15,609 bases of DNA from Paracoccaceae bacterium (GCA_003561595.1 PWWF01000288.1:1-15609); one strand, 5' to 3'; numbered from the stretch's first letter, positions 1 through 6,805 are shown. Notes: generated by a model not told the origin, from the letters alone. A program made the numbers and translations.

Positions 1-203
1 CCATTCACGCCCAGATCCTGCATCACCCCCAGCGCGACCGTGGATTTGCCGCAGCCGGATTCGCCCACCAGCCCCATCGCCTCGCCCGGCATCACAGTGC
101 AGGAGAAATCCATCACCGCCGGGATCTCGCGGTCGCGGGTGAAGAAGGAGATCGAGAGATTCTCGATTTCGAGGATGGGTTGGTTATCGGACAAGTTCGG
201 CAT
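1..203 (-). CDS. ABC transporter ATP-binding protein, N-terminal fragment (peptide/nickel/opine importer type)
   Basis: This is the nucleotide-binding subunit that hydrolyses ATP on the cytoplasmic face to power the importer encoded just upstream. The 67 visible residues open MPNLSDNQPILEIENLSISF and contain a perfect Walker A, GESGCGKST, at about residues 50-58, followed by VALGVMQDLG; that arrangement is typical of DppD/OppD-type ATPases. The rest, including Walker B and the signature motif, lies beyond the left edge, so it is not possible to say whether this is a single or a fused double ATPase. The ATG (203-201) shares one base with the TAA of the preceding small membrane protein gene (TAATG), which implies translational coupling. 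An AAGG lies about 9 nt upstream of the start. It is the fifth gene in the operon as seen here. Confidence 0.93.
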   Translation of the reverse strand, partial: MPNLSDNQPILEIENLSISFFTRDREIPAVMDFSCTVMPGEAMGLVGESGCGKSTVALGVMQDLGVN

Positions 204-553
204 TAGAAAAACCTTGCGAACAAAGGGAGGCCGAACATCAAAGCTGCGATGGAAAGGAGCGTTTCTACGCGCTCCCAAGCACGTTTCGCAGGTTGCGACA
301 GGTCCAGCCCGAGCCTGACAAATTTGAGGGCCTGCGCGGAAAATGCCAGGAAAAATGTAAAAACCGAAAAACCGATTAACACGCTCGGCTTCTGAAAAAT
401 CCACAATTCTTCATATATCACCCAACCCACCGCAAAAAATAAAATGAGCGCTGTCAGCCCAATCAATATTTGATCGTTCTTGTCAGACGCCTGAGGTTGC
501 AACTTCTCGATCACAAAATCCCGAATCCTAGAAAACCTATCCTCGATGTTCAT
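203..553 (-). CDS. Small three-helix membrane protein of unknown function inside an ABC transporter operon
   Basis: I do not recognise this 116-residue protein. It has an amphipathic charged N-terminus (about 1-27), then three hydrophobic segments at about 29-47, 57-75 and 98-114, with a basic stretch (KRAWER) before the last. No catalytic motif is visible. Its ATG lies 4 nt after the TGA of the upstream permease, and its TAA overlaps the ATG of the ATPase, so it is embedded in the operon with standard coupling. By hand count, 241-540 is about 47% GC and 361-540 about 42%, against roughly 65% in a sampled stretch of the neighbouring permease gene (601-660), and the codons are correspondingly A/T-rich. 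That suggests later acquisition. Placement between permease and ATPase genes is unusual for this transporter family. It could be an accessory transporter subunit or a passenger; both are inference. That it is a real gene rests on the operon fit and the coherent membrane topology. Confidence 0.8.
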   Translation of the reverse strand: MNIEDRFSRIRDFVIEKLQPQASDKNDQILIGLTALILFFAVGWVIYEELWIFQKPSVLIGFSVFTFFLAFSAQALKFVRLGLDLSQPAKRAWERVETLLSIAALMFGLPLFARFF

Positions 554-557
554 TCGT

Positions 558-1718
558 TCAATCCTTCAAACTTTCTTCACGCAGCCCGTCCGCGAGCAGG
601 TTCAGCCCCAGCACAAGCGACATCAGTGCCAGCGCAGGCGCGATGGCGGCATGGGGATAGACTGTCAGCAGTCTGCGGCCCTGATTGATCGTGGACCCCC
701 AATCCGGGCTTTCGGATGCCACGCCCAGACCGAAGAACCCCAGCGTGCCCAGCAGGATGGTCGTATAGCCGATGCGCAGGCAGAAATCGACGATCAGCGG
801 CCCGCGCGCATTGGGCAGAATTTCCCAGAGCATGATATACCACGGCCCCTCGCCCCGCGTCTGGGCAGCGGCAACATAGTCGCGGGTCTTGATATCCAGC
901 GTGATGCCGCGCACGATGCGGAAGACCGTGGGCGCATTGACGAAAACCACCGCGACAAAGACATTCAGCAGATTGGGCGACATGCCCCAGATGCCCAGCG
1001 GGTCGGCATTGAACGCAAGCCCCGAATAGGCCCATAGCCCGACCACCATCACCGCACCCACATAAAGGTTGCGCCGCGCTGGCTGGGTGAAATAGCGCGC
1101 ATTCAGCAGCACAGTGAAAAACAGCACCGGCACGATGAACAAAATCCCCGCCATGACACGCGGGATCGCGGTTTCCTGAATTTCCGGCGCGACCAGCAGA
1201 AAGAACAGCAGGATCACCGGAAATGCCAGCACCAGATTGGCGACAAAGGTCAGCCCGGTATCCAGCCGCCCGCCCAGATAACCCGCGGGCAGGCCCAGGC
1301 TGATGCCGATCATGAAAGAGATCATCGCCGCGAAGGGCGCGATGCGCAGCACCTCGCGCGCGCCCATGACCATGCGCGAGAAGACATCGCGCGCCAAGGC
1401 GTCGCCGCCCAGCAGGAAATAGTCGTATCGGCCCGCCGGGTCGCGCAGCGGGGTGCCGGGGGTGGCGTTGCGCATCCCGCTGATCTGCGACAGCGGGTTG
1501 TGCGTCACGATCATGTCGGCAAACAGCGCGGCAAAGACCCAGAACATCACCAGCGCAAAGCCGACCATCCCGACCCTGGAATCGAACAGCTTGCCATAGA
1601 GCCCAAGCCGCCGCTTCCACGTGATCGAGATGGCAAAGACCACGGCAAGCGCCACCCAGACGGGCAGAAGCTGCAGTGCCATGCGGCCAAGGATTTCGGG
1701 CCAGCCAATCGCCTCCAT
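558..1718 (-). CDS. ABC transporter permease, DppC/OppC type, with extra membrane segments
   Basis: Inner-membrane permease that pairs with the preceding permease to form the translocation path. The 386 residues are longer than the roughly 300 usual for DppC-type proteins. Hydrophobic segments are visible at about 14-34, 50-71, 126-148, 156-177, 188-206, 218-236, 250-268, 306-332 and 356-376. The EAA loop that docks on the ATPase is at about 281-303 (YVAAAQTRGEG...ILPN), with the expected Gly and ILP spacing. The extra length comes from an N-terminal hydrophobic segment and two added segments (188-236) ahead of the EAA loop. The ATG at 1718 follows the upstream permease stop by 11 nt and is preceded by a run of G that serves as ribosome binding site. 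The C-terminal LGLNLLADGLREESLKD resembles the family's usual ending. Confidence 0.93.
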   Translation of the reverse strand: MEAIGWPEILGRMALQLLPVWVALAVVFAISITWKRRLGLYGKLFDSRVGMVGFALVMFWVFAALFADMIVTHNPLSQISGMRNATPGTPLRDPAGRYDYFLLGGDALARDVFSRMVMGAREVLRIAPFAAMISFMIGISLGLPAGYLGGRLDTGLTFVANLVLAFPVILLFFLLVAPEIQETAIPRVMAGILFIVPVLFFTVLLNARYFTQPARRNLYVGAVMVVGLWAYSGLAFNADPLGIWGMSPNLLNVFVAVVFVNAPTVFRIVRGITLDIKTRDYVAAAQTRGEGPWYIMLWEILPNARGPLIVDFCLRIGYTTILLGTLGFFGLGVASESPDWGSTINQGRRLLTVYPHAAIAPALALMSLVLGLNLLADGLREESLKD

Positions 1719-1729
1719 CGCGCCGCCCC

Positions 1730-2821
1730 CTATGTCACGCGGATGCGCGGATTCAGCCAGACATAGCCGATATCCGAGATCAGTTGCGTCAGAAGCACCA
1801 CGATCACCGCAACCACCGAGGCCGCGAGCAAAAGCTCAATGTCATTGTTCACGGCGGCCTCGAACAGGGTCCAGCCGAAGCCCGGATAGCTGAACAGAAC
1901 CTCGACGATCACGACGCCGGTCAGCAGCCAGGGGATCTGCAGCATGATCACGGTAAAGGGCGCGATCAGCGCATTGCGCAGCGCGTGGCGCAGCACGATA
2001 TTGGCAAAACTGACGCCTTTCAGCCGCGCCGTGCGGATATATTGCTGGGTCATCACCTCGGTCATCGAGGCGCGGGTGATCCGTGCGACATAGCCCATGC
2101 CGTAAAGCGCAATGGTCATCACCGGCAGGGTAAAGTTCCAGAACGTGATCTTTTCCAGTGCCGAACGGGCATTGCCCTGAAACAGCACGGGCGCATCGAT
2201 CCAGCCCCAGGAGGACAGCAAAGGCGACAGACCCGCCGTGCTGGAGGCCAGAAGCGCTATGAACACCACGCCCGACACATATTCCGGTGTCGCGGTCGAG
2301 GCGATGGCAAAGGTCGAAAGCGTGCGGTCGGTGCGCGACCCCTCGCGCATCCCGGCCAGCACGCCGACGATCAGCGCCATCGGCACCATCACGATCAGCG
2401 CCCACATCATCAACAGCCCCGTCGCACCCAGCCGTGGCGGGATCACATCGGCCACCGACGCGCGAAAGCGTGTCGATTCCCCCCAATAGCCCTGCAGCAG
2501 CCCGCAGCGCGCCGGGGCCACGCCGGGGTCGGTGATGCCATAGGCGCGGTAGCAGCGCCCTGTCACATCGCCATCGCCATCCTCTCGGGTCCAGCCGGGC
2601 ACGACGCCCAGCCATTCGCCATAGCGTGTCAGCATGGGCTGGTTATAGCCGTTGCGGTCCAGCCAGCTTGCGACCTCGGCATCGGATATGCGAGACCCGG
2701 CCTGCGTCTTGGCCAGCGTTTCCAGCTTTGCGGGCAGGTTGGTCAGGTAAAAGACGATGAAGGTCAGGCAAAGCGCCGTGACGATCATGACGCCGATGCG
2801 GCGGGCGAGAAACAGAAGCAT
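1730..2821 (-). CDS. ABC transporter permease, DppB/OppB type
   Basis: First permease of the importer, 363 residues. The start chosen is MLLFLARRIG (ATG 2821-2819), because AGGA lies 7 nt upstream and LLFLARRI is the usual opening of this family; an upstream in-frame start would add 8 residues. Hydrophobic segments lie at about 9-28, 133-158, 170-195, 230-247, 283-308 and 330-355. The EAA-type loop is at about 261-283 (YIRTARLKGVSF...RHALRN). Between the first and second helices is an enlarged, probably periplasmic loop (about 29-130) with many charged residues and two cysteines (C90, C106), which could form a disulfide (inference). A 91-nt spacer containing a stem-loop separates it from the binding-protein gene upstream. 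Confidence 0.94.
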   Translation of the reverse strand: MLLFLARRIGVMIVTALCLTFIVFYLTNLPAKLETLAKTQAGSRISDAEVASWLDRNGYNQPMLTRYGEWLGVVPGWTREDGDGDVTGRCYRAYGITDPGVAPARCGLLQGYWGESTRFRASVADVIPPRLGATGLLMMWALIVMVPMALIVGVLAGMREGSRTDRTLSTFAIASTATPEYVSGVVFIALLASSTAGLSPLLSSWGWIDAPVLFQGNARSALEKITFWNFTLPVMTIALYGMGYVARITRASMTEVMTQQYIRTARLKGVSFANIVLRHALRNALIAPFTVIMLQIPWLLTGVVIVEVLFSYPGFGWTLFEAAVNNDIELLLAASVVAVIVVLLTQLISDIGYVWLNPRIRVT

Positions 2822-2878
2822 GGCATGTCCTGTCGGCTGCGGCACGGGCAGGCCCGTCCCTGGCTAGGCGCGGTCAAT

Positions 2879-2905
2879 GGCAGCGAGGGGCTGGCCCCCG
2901 CTGCC
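2879..2905 (-). other. Stem-loop between binding-protein and permease genes (mRNA stability/processing element)
   Basis: The arms GGCAGCG and CGCTGCC pair perfectly, and after one A/C mismatch three further G:C pairs follow, with a short loop. It lies 8 nt after the stop codon of the substrate-binding protein gene. No T-run follows on the transcribed strand, so it is not a canonical intrinsic terminator. In many binding-protein-dependent transporter operons a hairpin here protects the upstream mRNA or attenuates read-through so that the binding protein is made in excess; that role is inferred here. Confidence 0.6.
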
Positions 2906-2912
2906 TGTCGCG

Positions 2913-4547
2913 TCAGGACATCCAGTAATTCTGGTAGTGGATTTCAAATGTCGGGTGCATTTCCGCGTTGTGAATATTGGGCCGCGCGTGGCGGAACAGC
3001 GAACGCCAGTAGGGGATGATCGCAACCCCTTCTTCCTGCATGATTTCCTGCAGGCGGGCCATGATCTCGCGCCGTTCATCCGCATCGGGAATGCCATTGG
3101 CCTGATCCAGCAATTCGTCGAATTCCACGTTCGAGAATGCCGATTCATTCCAGGCAACGCCACTGCGATAGGCCAGATTCAGTGTCTGCACCCCAAGCGG
3201 GCGCATCGCCCAGCTTGTGGCCGAGAACGGATAGGTCAGCCAGTCATTCCAGAAGGTCGCGCCGGGCAGGATGGTGCGCCGGATATTGATCCCGGCCTCG
3301 CGCATCTGCGCCGCGATATTGTCGGCGGTGTCGGCGTGAAAGGTCTCATCCGACGAGATCAGCTCGAATTCGGTGTCGGCATGGCCCTCTGCCTCGAGCA
3401 TGTCGAGCGCGGCATCGCGATCCATCTCGATGGGGGGGAGTTCGGCATATTCGGGGTGGATCGGGCAGACATGGTGGTTTTCGGCCACGATGCCCAGATC
3501 GGAATAGCCCAGTTCCAGCACCTCGGCATTGCTGATGGCCATTTGCAGCGCGCGGCGGACCGCGCGATTGTCATAGGGTTCATTCTCCTGATTGAACCGC
3601 ACGACCAGCGTGGATGATGTGACAGCCTCGGTCTGATCCATGCCGATGGCGGTAAAGATATCGAGGAAATCGCCCGTGGTTTCATACAGCATGTCGATCT
3701 CGGCCCCTTCGGCCGAGGCCACCCAGGCTGCCGGATCGGTGCCCAGATCGACAAATTCGATGCGGTCCAGCCAGGCGCCGTTGCCCTCGTTCCACCAGGT
3801 GTGATCGGGGTTGCGCTCGATCACCGCGCCGATGCCGGTGTCATGGCTGACCGGGCGGTAGGGGCCGGTGCCGATGGGGTCGCCGATGGGATCGCCGTTG
3901 AAATCGGGATGCACGACAGCGGCAGGGTAATCCGCAAGCCCCGAGATCAGCGTGATATCCGGGCGCGAGAGATGCAGGCGCAGCGTATGCTCATCGACCA
4001 CTTCGACCGCGCCCTCGCGCAGCGCGTCATCTTCCATGATCGCGCCCATGCGGCTGGCCATGGAATTCCCCTCGACCGAGGTATCGCACCAGCGTTCGAA
4101 ATTATGCGCCACATGCTCGGCGGTAAAGGCGTCGCCATTGTTCCAGGTCACGCCCTGCCGGATCATCAGCGTATATTCGGTGGCGTCGTCATTGGCTTCC
4201 CAATCTTCCAGCAGGACCGGGGTGATGGTGCCGTCGCGGTTATACTGCACCAGATATTCCAGCCAGCCACGGCAGACATTGGCCAGTTCCGACCAATCCC
4301 AGGTGCGCGGGTCGCGCTGGGCGCGAATATCCATCTGGACGCGCAATGTGCCGCCCATCTGGGGCGTATCGGCGCGCGCTGCCGGTGCGCTGAGGCCCAG
4401 AAGCCCGTAGGCAGCAGGCGCGGCCACGCCCAGCGCCGTCGCGCGGGTCAGAAATTCGCGGCGGCTGAGTTTGCCCTCGGTGCATTCGCTTGCATAGAGC
4501 TTCGCCGCACGGTGCAGTTCGGTCGCCTTGCGTTTCTTGTGGGTCAT
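2913..4547 (-). CDS. Tat-exported extracellular solute-binding protein, family 5 (peptide/nickel/opine type)
   Basis: Periplasmic receptor that delivers substrate to the two permeases. The 544-residue product starts at MTHKKRKATE (ATG 4547-4545), with GGGAGAG upstream; a longer in-frame start at 4616 would lie in the promoter region and has no ribosome binding site. The signal peptide has a long N-region and a twin-arginine motif SRREFL (28-33), then a hydrophobic stretch and a likely cleavage after ARA (residue 59). The mature protein begins DTPQMGGTLRV and contains the family 5 signatures YTLMIRQGVTWNNGDAFTA and NRAVRRALQMAIS. Tat export implies folding before secretion. The substrate cannot be read from sequence: family 5 includes binders of peptides, nickel, opines and oligosaccharides. 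It is the first gene of the operon and has an operator-like palindrome upstream. Confidence 0.94.
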   Translation of the reverse strand: MTHKKRKATELHRAAKLYASECTEGKLSRREFLTRATALGVAAPAAYGLLGLSAPAARADTPQMGGTLRVQMDIRAQRDPRTWDWSELANVCRGWLEYLVQYNRDGTITPVLLEDWEANDDATEYTLMIRQGVTWNNGDAFTAEHVAHNFERWCDTSVEGNSMASRMGAIMEDDALREGAVEVVDEHTLRLHLSRPDITLISGLADYPAAVVHPDFNGDPIGDPIGTGPYRPVSHDTGIGAVIERNPDHTWWNEGNGAWLDRIEFVDLGTDPAAWVASAEGAEIDMLYETTGDFLDIFTAIGMDQTEAVTSSTLVVRFNQENEPYDNRAVRRALQMAISNAEVLELGYSDLGIVAENHHVCPIHPEYAELPPIEMDRDAALDMLEAEGHADTEFELISSDETFHADTADNIAAQMREAGINIRRTILPGATFWNDWLTYPFSATSWAMRPLGVQTLNLAYRSGVAWNESAFSNVEFDELLDQANGIPDADERREIMARLQEIMQEEGVAIIPYWRSLFRHARPNIHNAEMHPTFEIHYQNYWMS

Positions 4548-4561
4548 GTCGTGTCTCTCCC

Positions 4562-4571
4562 TGTCGTTTTT
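4562..4571. promoter_or_regulatory. Third operator half-site in the 5' leader of the binding-protein gene
   Basis: TGTCGTTTTT here is identical to, and in the same orientation as, the right arm core of the palindrome at 4633-4657 (its copy is at 4647-4656). The two copies are 85 bp apart start to start, about 8 helical turns, which would place them on the same DNA face. It lies 15-24 nt upstream of the binding-protein ATG, close to the ribosome binding site. Confidence 0.4.
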
Positions 4572-4613
4572 CCGGTTCTGCAGGTCCGCAACGTCACGGT
4601 ATCGCAAGTCCTG

Positions 4614-4657
4614 CATATATTCCTGCGCCGATCAAAAACGACATGATGTCGTTTTTG
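4614..4657 (-). promoter_or_regulatory. Putative promoter region and 12-1-12 palindromic operator of the ABC transporter operon
   Basis: Positions 4633-4657 form a perfect inverted repeat: CAAAAACGACAT, one G, ATGTCGTTTTTG. It is A/T-rich in an otherwise GC-rich region and matches the shape of a homodimeric repressor or activator site (GntR, LacI or IclR type; which one cannot be told). A TATATG on the minus strand (4619-4614) is the best -10 candidate and places the palindrome over the weak -35 region. No good -35 hexamer was found, which would fit an activator-dependent promoter or a repressor occluding polymerase. No regulator gene lies in the window. Confidence 0.55.
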
Positions 4658-4684
4658 CAAGATTTATCTTGGCCGGTAGGGCAG

Positions 4685-5635
4685 TCAGTCGCGGGGCGCG
4701 CCCCCTTCGAAATTATTGCCTTTCGCATCGTCGCAGGGCGCTTCCTGCATCTTCAGATGCAGGAAGCGCCCGCATACAGGTGGGTCCGGGCAAGGCCCTC
4801 GTCAAAGGAAATTCCCAGATCGGGGCCCTGGGGCGGGGTGACGAAACCATCCTCGACGCGCAGGGTATGGCCGATCAGCGGCAGATGGAACTCGCCGCCC
4901 GTGCCGATGCATTCGATCATCAACAGGTTGGGGGCCGTGGCGGCCAGATGGATATTCGCGGCCCATGCGACGGGGCCTGCGTAAACATGCGGGGCAAGCT
5001 GCGCGCCATACACCCCGGCTATGGCCGCAATCTTGCGTGTTTCCCACAGACCGCCTGCGCGGCCCGGTGCGGGCTGCGGGATGCTGGCCGCCCCCGCGCG
5101 CAGCACGGCGGCGAATTCGGCCCTTGTGCTCAGCCGCTTGCCCGTGGCGGCGGGGATGCGGACAGCGCGCGCGACCTCGACCATGGCAGGGATGTCATCG
5201 GGGGGCACGGGTTCCTCGAACCACAGGGGCTGATGCGCCTCGACCGCGGCGCCCTGCCGGCTCGCCCCGGCAGGCGTGAACTGTCCATGTGTGCCCAGCA
5301 GGATATCGGCGCGCCTTGCCCAGAATGTCCCAGGCCGCGATTTCCAGCCCCGAGAAGGCGCCCATCACAGTCGGGTCAGGCCGTTGGGTGAAGCCCGAGG
5401 AATAGGCGCGGCGGAACATCATCTCGATATTCTCGGGGCTCTCGCCCTGCATGTGGCGATGAAACACAGCGGGGATCACGGCCTGCATGGCCTGCGGGCC
5501 GACGGCGCTTGCATGGACTTCGCCATAGCCGGTGGTGCCGCATTCGGTGGTCAGCCGCACGGTGATCCAGTAGCGCCCGCCGCAACCCGGCGACGGGGTG
5601 CCGATCACGAAAATCTCCGGCCCTTCCAGCGTCAT
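4685..5635 (-). pseudogene. Decayed enolase-superfamily (mandelate racemase/muconate lactonizing-type) dehydratase gene
   Basis: The intact family abstracts an alpha-proton from a carboxylate substrate, often a sugar acid, using Mg2+ bound by three acidic residues. The N-terminal capping domain reads MTLEGPEIFVIGTPSP...GLEIAAWDILGKA. The frame then shifts at about 5308-5316, and the barrel resumes as ADILLGTHGQFTPAGA, then LWFEEPVPPDD, so roughly 90 residues including the usual KxK strand are missing. In the third ligand motif, TGER has become TGKR (codon 5139-5137). The frame ends early at 4753, but a shifted frame continues RFLHLKMQEAP to a TGA at 4685, which I take as the ancestral C-terminus. 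Its ATG overlaps the stop of the dehydrogenase pseudogene (ATGA). Three independent-looking lesions make a functional product unlikely. Family assignment is good; the substrate is unknown. Confidence 0.87.
4736..4771. repeat. Perfect 16-bp inverted repeat with 4-nt loop at the 3' frameshift of the pseudogene
   Basis: On the minus strand GGGCGCTTCCTGCATC, loop TGAA, then GATGCAGGAAGCGCCC. The premature TGA lies in the loop. There is no T-run on either side, so it is not a standard intrinsic terminator, although it could form a strong RNA hairpin. The frame disruption in the C-terminal coding region falls at its outer left arm. Confidence 0.9.
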
Positions 5636-6584
5636 GACAGCGCCTCATAGGCATCGAACAGGATCACATTGCGCCGCCCATCTTTGACCCGATCAGTCGC
5701 TGTTCCTGACAGGCGGCCATCATCGGGTTCAGGCGCATGTCATCGTAACTGCCGGTCATGCCCGCCATGATGATCGACCCGCCCGGCGCGCACAGTCCCA
5801 GCGCCTGTTCCTAGGCGGCCACGGCGCCCATAGTGACAAAGACATGATCCGCCCCCCGCCCCGCAGTCGGCGCGCGGATCTGCGCCTGCGCATCCGGGTC
5901 ACTGGCCAGCACGCCGTCGGTTGCACCGAAATCGCGCGCGGCCTGTAGCTTTTCGGGGGCCACATCCATCGCGATGTTGCGCCCGGCCCCGGCGATGCAT
6001 GCGCCCTGAATGGTGTTCAGCCCGACCCCGCCCGTGCCGATCACCAGCGCGGCCGCGACCGCAGGCATGGCGGCCGTTTTGAACACGGCCCCTGTGCCGG
6101 TGATCACCCCGCAGGCCAGAAGTGCGGCCATATCGAGCGCGATATCGGCGGGCAACGGCGCAAGCTGGCTGGCATCGACGACGAGCTTTTCGGCGAAGGC
6201 CCCGGTCTTCATGCCCTGCGTGACCGGGGTGCCGTCGGGCAGAGCCAGGGGGCTGGCGCTGTCAGCGGCATATTCGCAGATCACGGGCCGCCCGTCGCTG
6301 CAGCAGCGGCAGGTGCCGCAGGCGCGGATCAGCGTGACCAGCACCCGCTGGCCGATACGGGCGTCGCTGACCCCGTCGCCCGGGCCGGTGACGATGCCTG
6401 CAGCCTCATGCCCGTAGACGGCGGGCAAGGTGCCGCCCCATGCGCCCTCGATGAAATGCAGGTCGGAATGGCAGATAGCGCAGGCGGCCAGCGTGACCTC
6501 GACCTCACCCTGACGCGGCGGGGCGAGGGTGATCTCCGCAATCTCGAGCGGGGCGCGGAAACGGGTGCAGAGGGCAGCTTTCAT
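5632..6584 (-). pseudogene. Decayed zinc-dependent alcohol dehydrogenase (class III-like MDR family) gene
   Basis: The intact family oxidises alcohols with NAD+ using a catalytic zinc. Starting at MKAALCTRFRAPLE (ATG 6584-6582), the conserved elements are present: catalytic-zinc region CAICHSDLHF and GHEAAG, the four-cysteine structural-zinc lobe CGTCRCC...C, the third zinc ligand in ACGVITG and the Rossmann GTGGVG. At 5813-5811 an in-frame TAG interrupts GAVAA*EQALGLCAPGG. The same frame continues to GSKMGGAM and ends at a TGA. In the next frame a plausible native C-terminus follows, RRNVILFDAYEALS, ending in a TGA at 5634-5632. The roughly 50 residues normally between GSKMG and RNVI are missing, with the junction near 5671-5680. 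The zinc and NAD motifs are intact, so decay looks recent. It was probably the first gene of a two-gene operon with the enolase-superfamily gene. There is no clear ribosome binding site before the ATG. Confidence 0.87.
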
Positions 6585-6614
6585 TTTTCGGGGGGGCCTT
6601 TTTCTGGCGGGGTG

Positions 6615-6666
6615 GCGGGCCTTGCGGCCCGCTGCCTTCGGCGAGAGTATTTGGAGCAAGATGAAA
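6615..6666 (+). repeat. Hairpin plus conserved intergenic tail, copy 1
   Basis: A 7-bp stem GCGGGCC / GGCCCGC (6615-6632, loop TTGC) is followed by GAGTATTTGG...CAAGATGAAA (6645-6666). The tail recurs at 13444-13466 behind another hairpin. It sits between divergent genes, so it does not terminate any gene visible on its own strand here. It looks like a dispersed Rhodobacteraceae-type intergenic repeat (recognition from memory, not a search). Confidence 0.6.
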
Positions 6667-6751
6667 TCAGCTGTGCATGAGGGTCACCCCGGGGTCAAAC
6701 AGGTGCACGGGCGAAAGGGCTGGCTGATGGCGCGCACCCCTTGGCGCAGGA

Positions 6752-6779
6752 TTGTCACAGGCCTGTCCCCCGCTATATC
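6752..6779 (+). promoter_or_regulatory. Candidate sigma70 promoter of the GPx-HDAC operon
   Basis: TTGTCA (6752-6757) and TATATC (6774-6779) are separated by 16 nt. A start site about 7 nt further on would leave an approximately 20-nt leader before the ATG at 6806. This is the only good -35/-10 pair seen in the 221-nt divergent spacer. Confidence 0.5.
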
Positions 6780-6805
6780 GCGTCCGAGTGATGATGGAGT
6801 GTGGA

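Noticed and set aside
1676-3019. Plus-strand open frame of 447 codons opposite the two permease genes
   Set aside because: It is a high-GC antisense shadow, rich in His, Arg, Gln and Asp with no recognisable domain, lying over two well-supported permease genes.
4548-4616. Longer N-terminus for the binding protein, starting at 4616
   Set aside because: It would put 23 extra residues before the Tat leader, has no ribosome binding site and overlaps the best -10 candidate; the ATG at 4547 has a good GGGAGAG.
4736-4771. Inverted repeat as a canonical intrinsic terminator for the pseudogene operon
   Set aside because: There is no T-run on either strand, and the arms coincide with coding sequence for the ancestral C-terminus in the shifted frame.
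4753-5208. Short enolase-type ORF as an independent functional gene
   Set aside because: It begins inside the barrel domain at the conserved LWFEEPVPP segment with no ribosome binding site and lacks the capping domain; it is the second half of the broken gene.
5756-5965. Minus-strand ORF of 69 codons overlapping the dehydrogenase remnant
   Set aside because: It is in another frame from the dehydrogenase, Arg-rich, and has no similarity to the expected continuation.
6675-6705. GC palindrome ACCCCGGGGT and surrounding near-palindrome as an operator
   Set aside because: The perfect core is only 10 bp of GC-rich sequence, which is expected by chance at this composition, and it is far from the candidate promoter.
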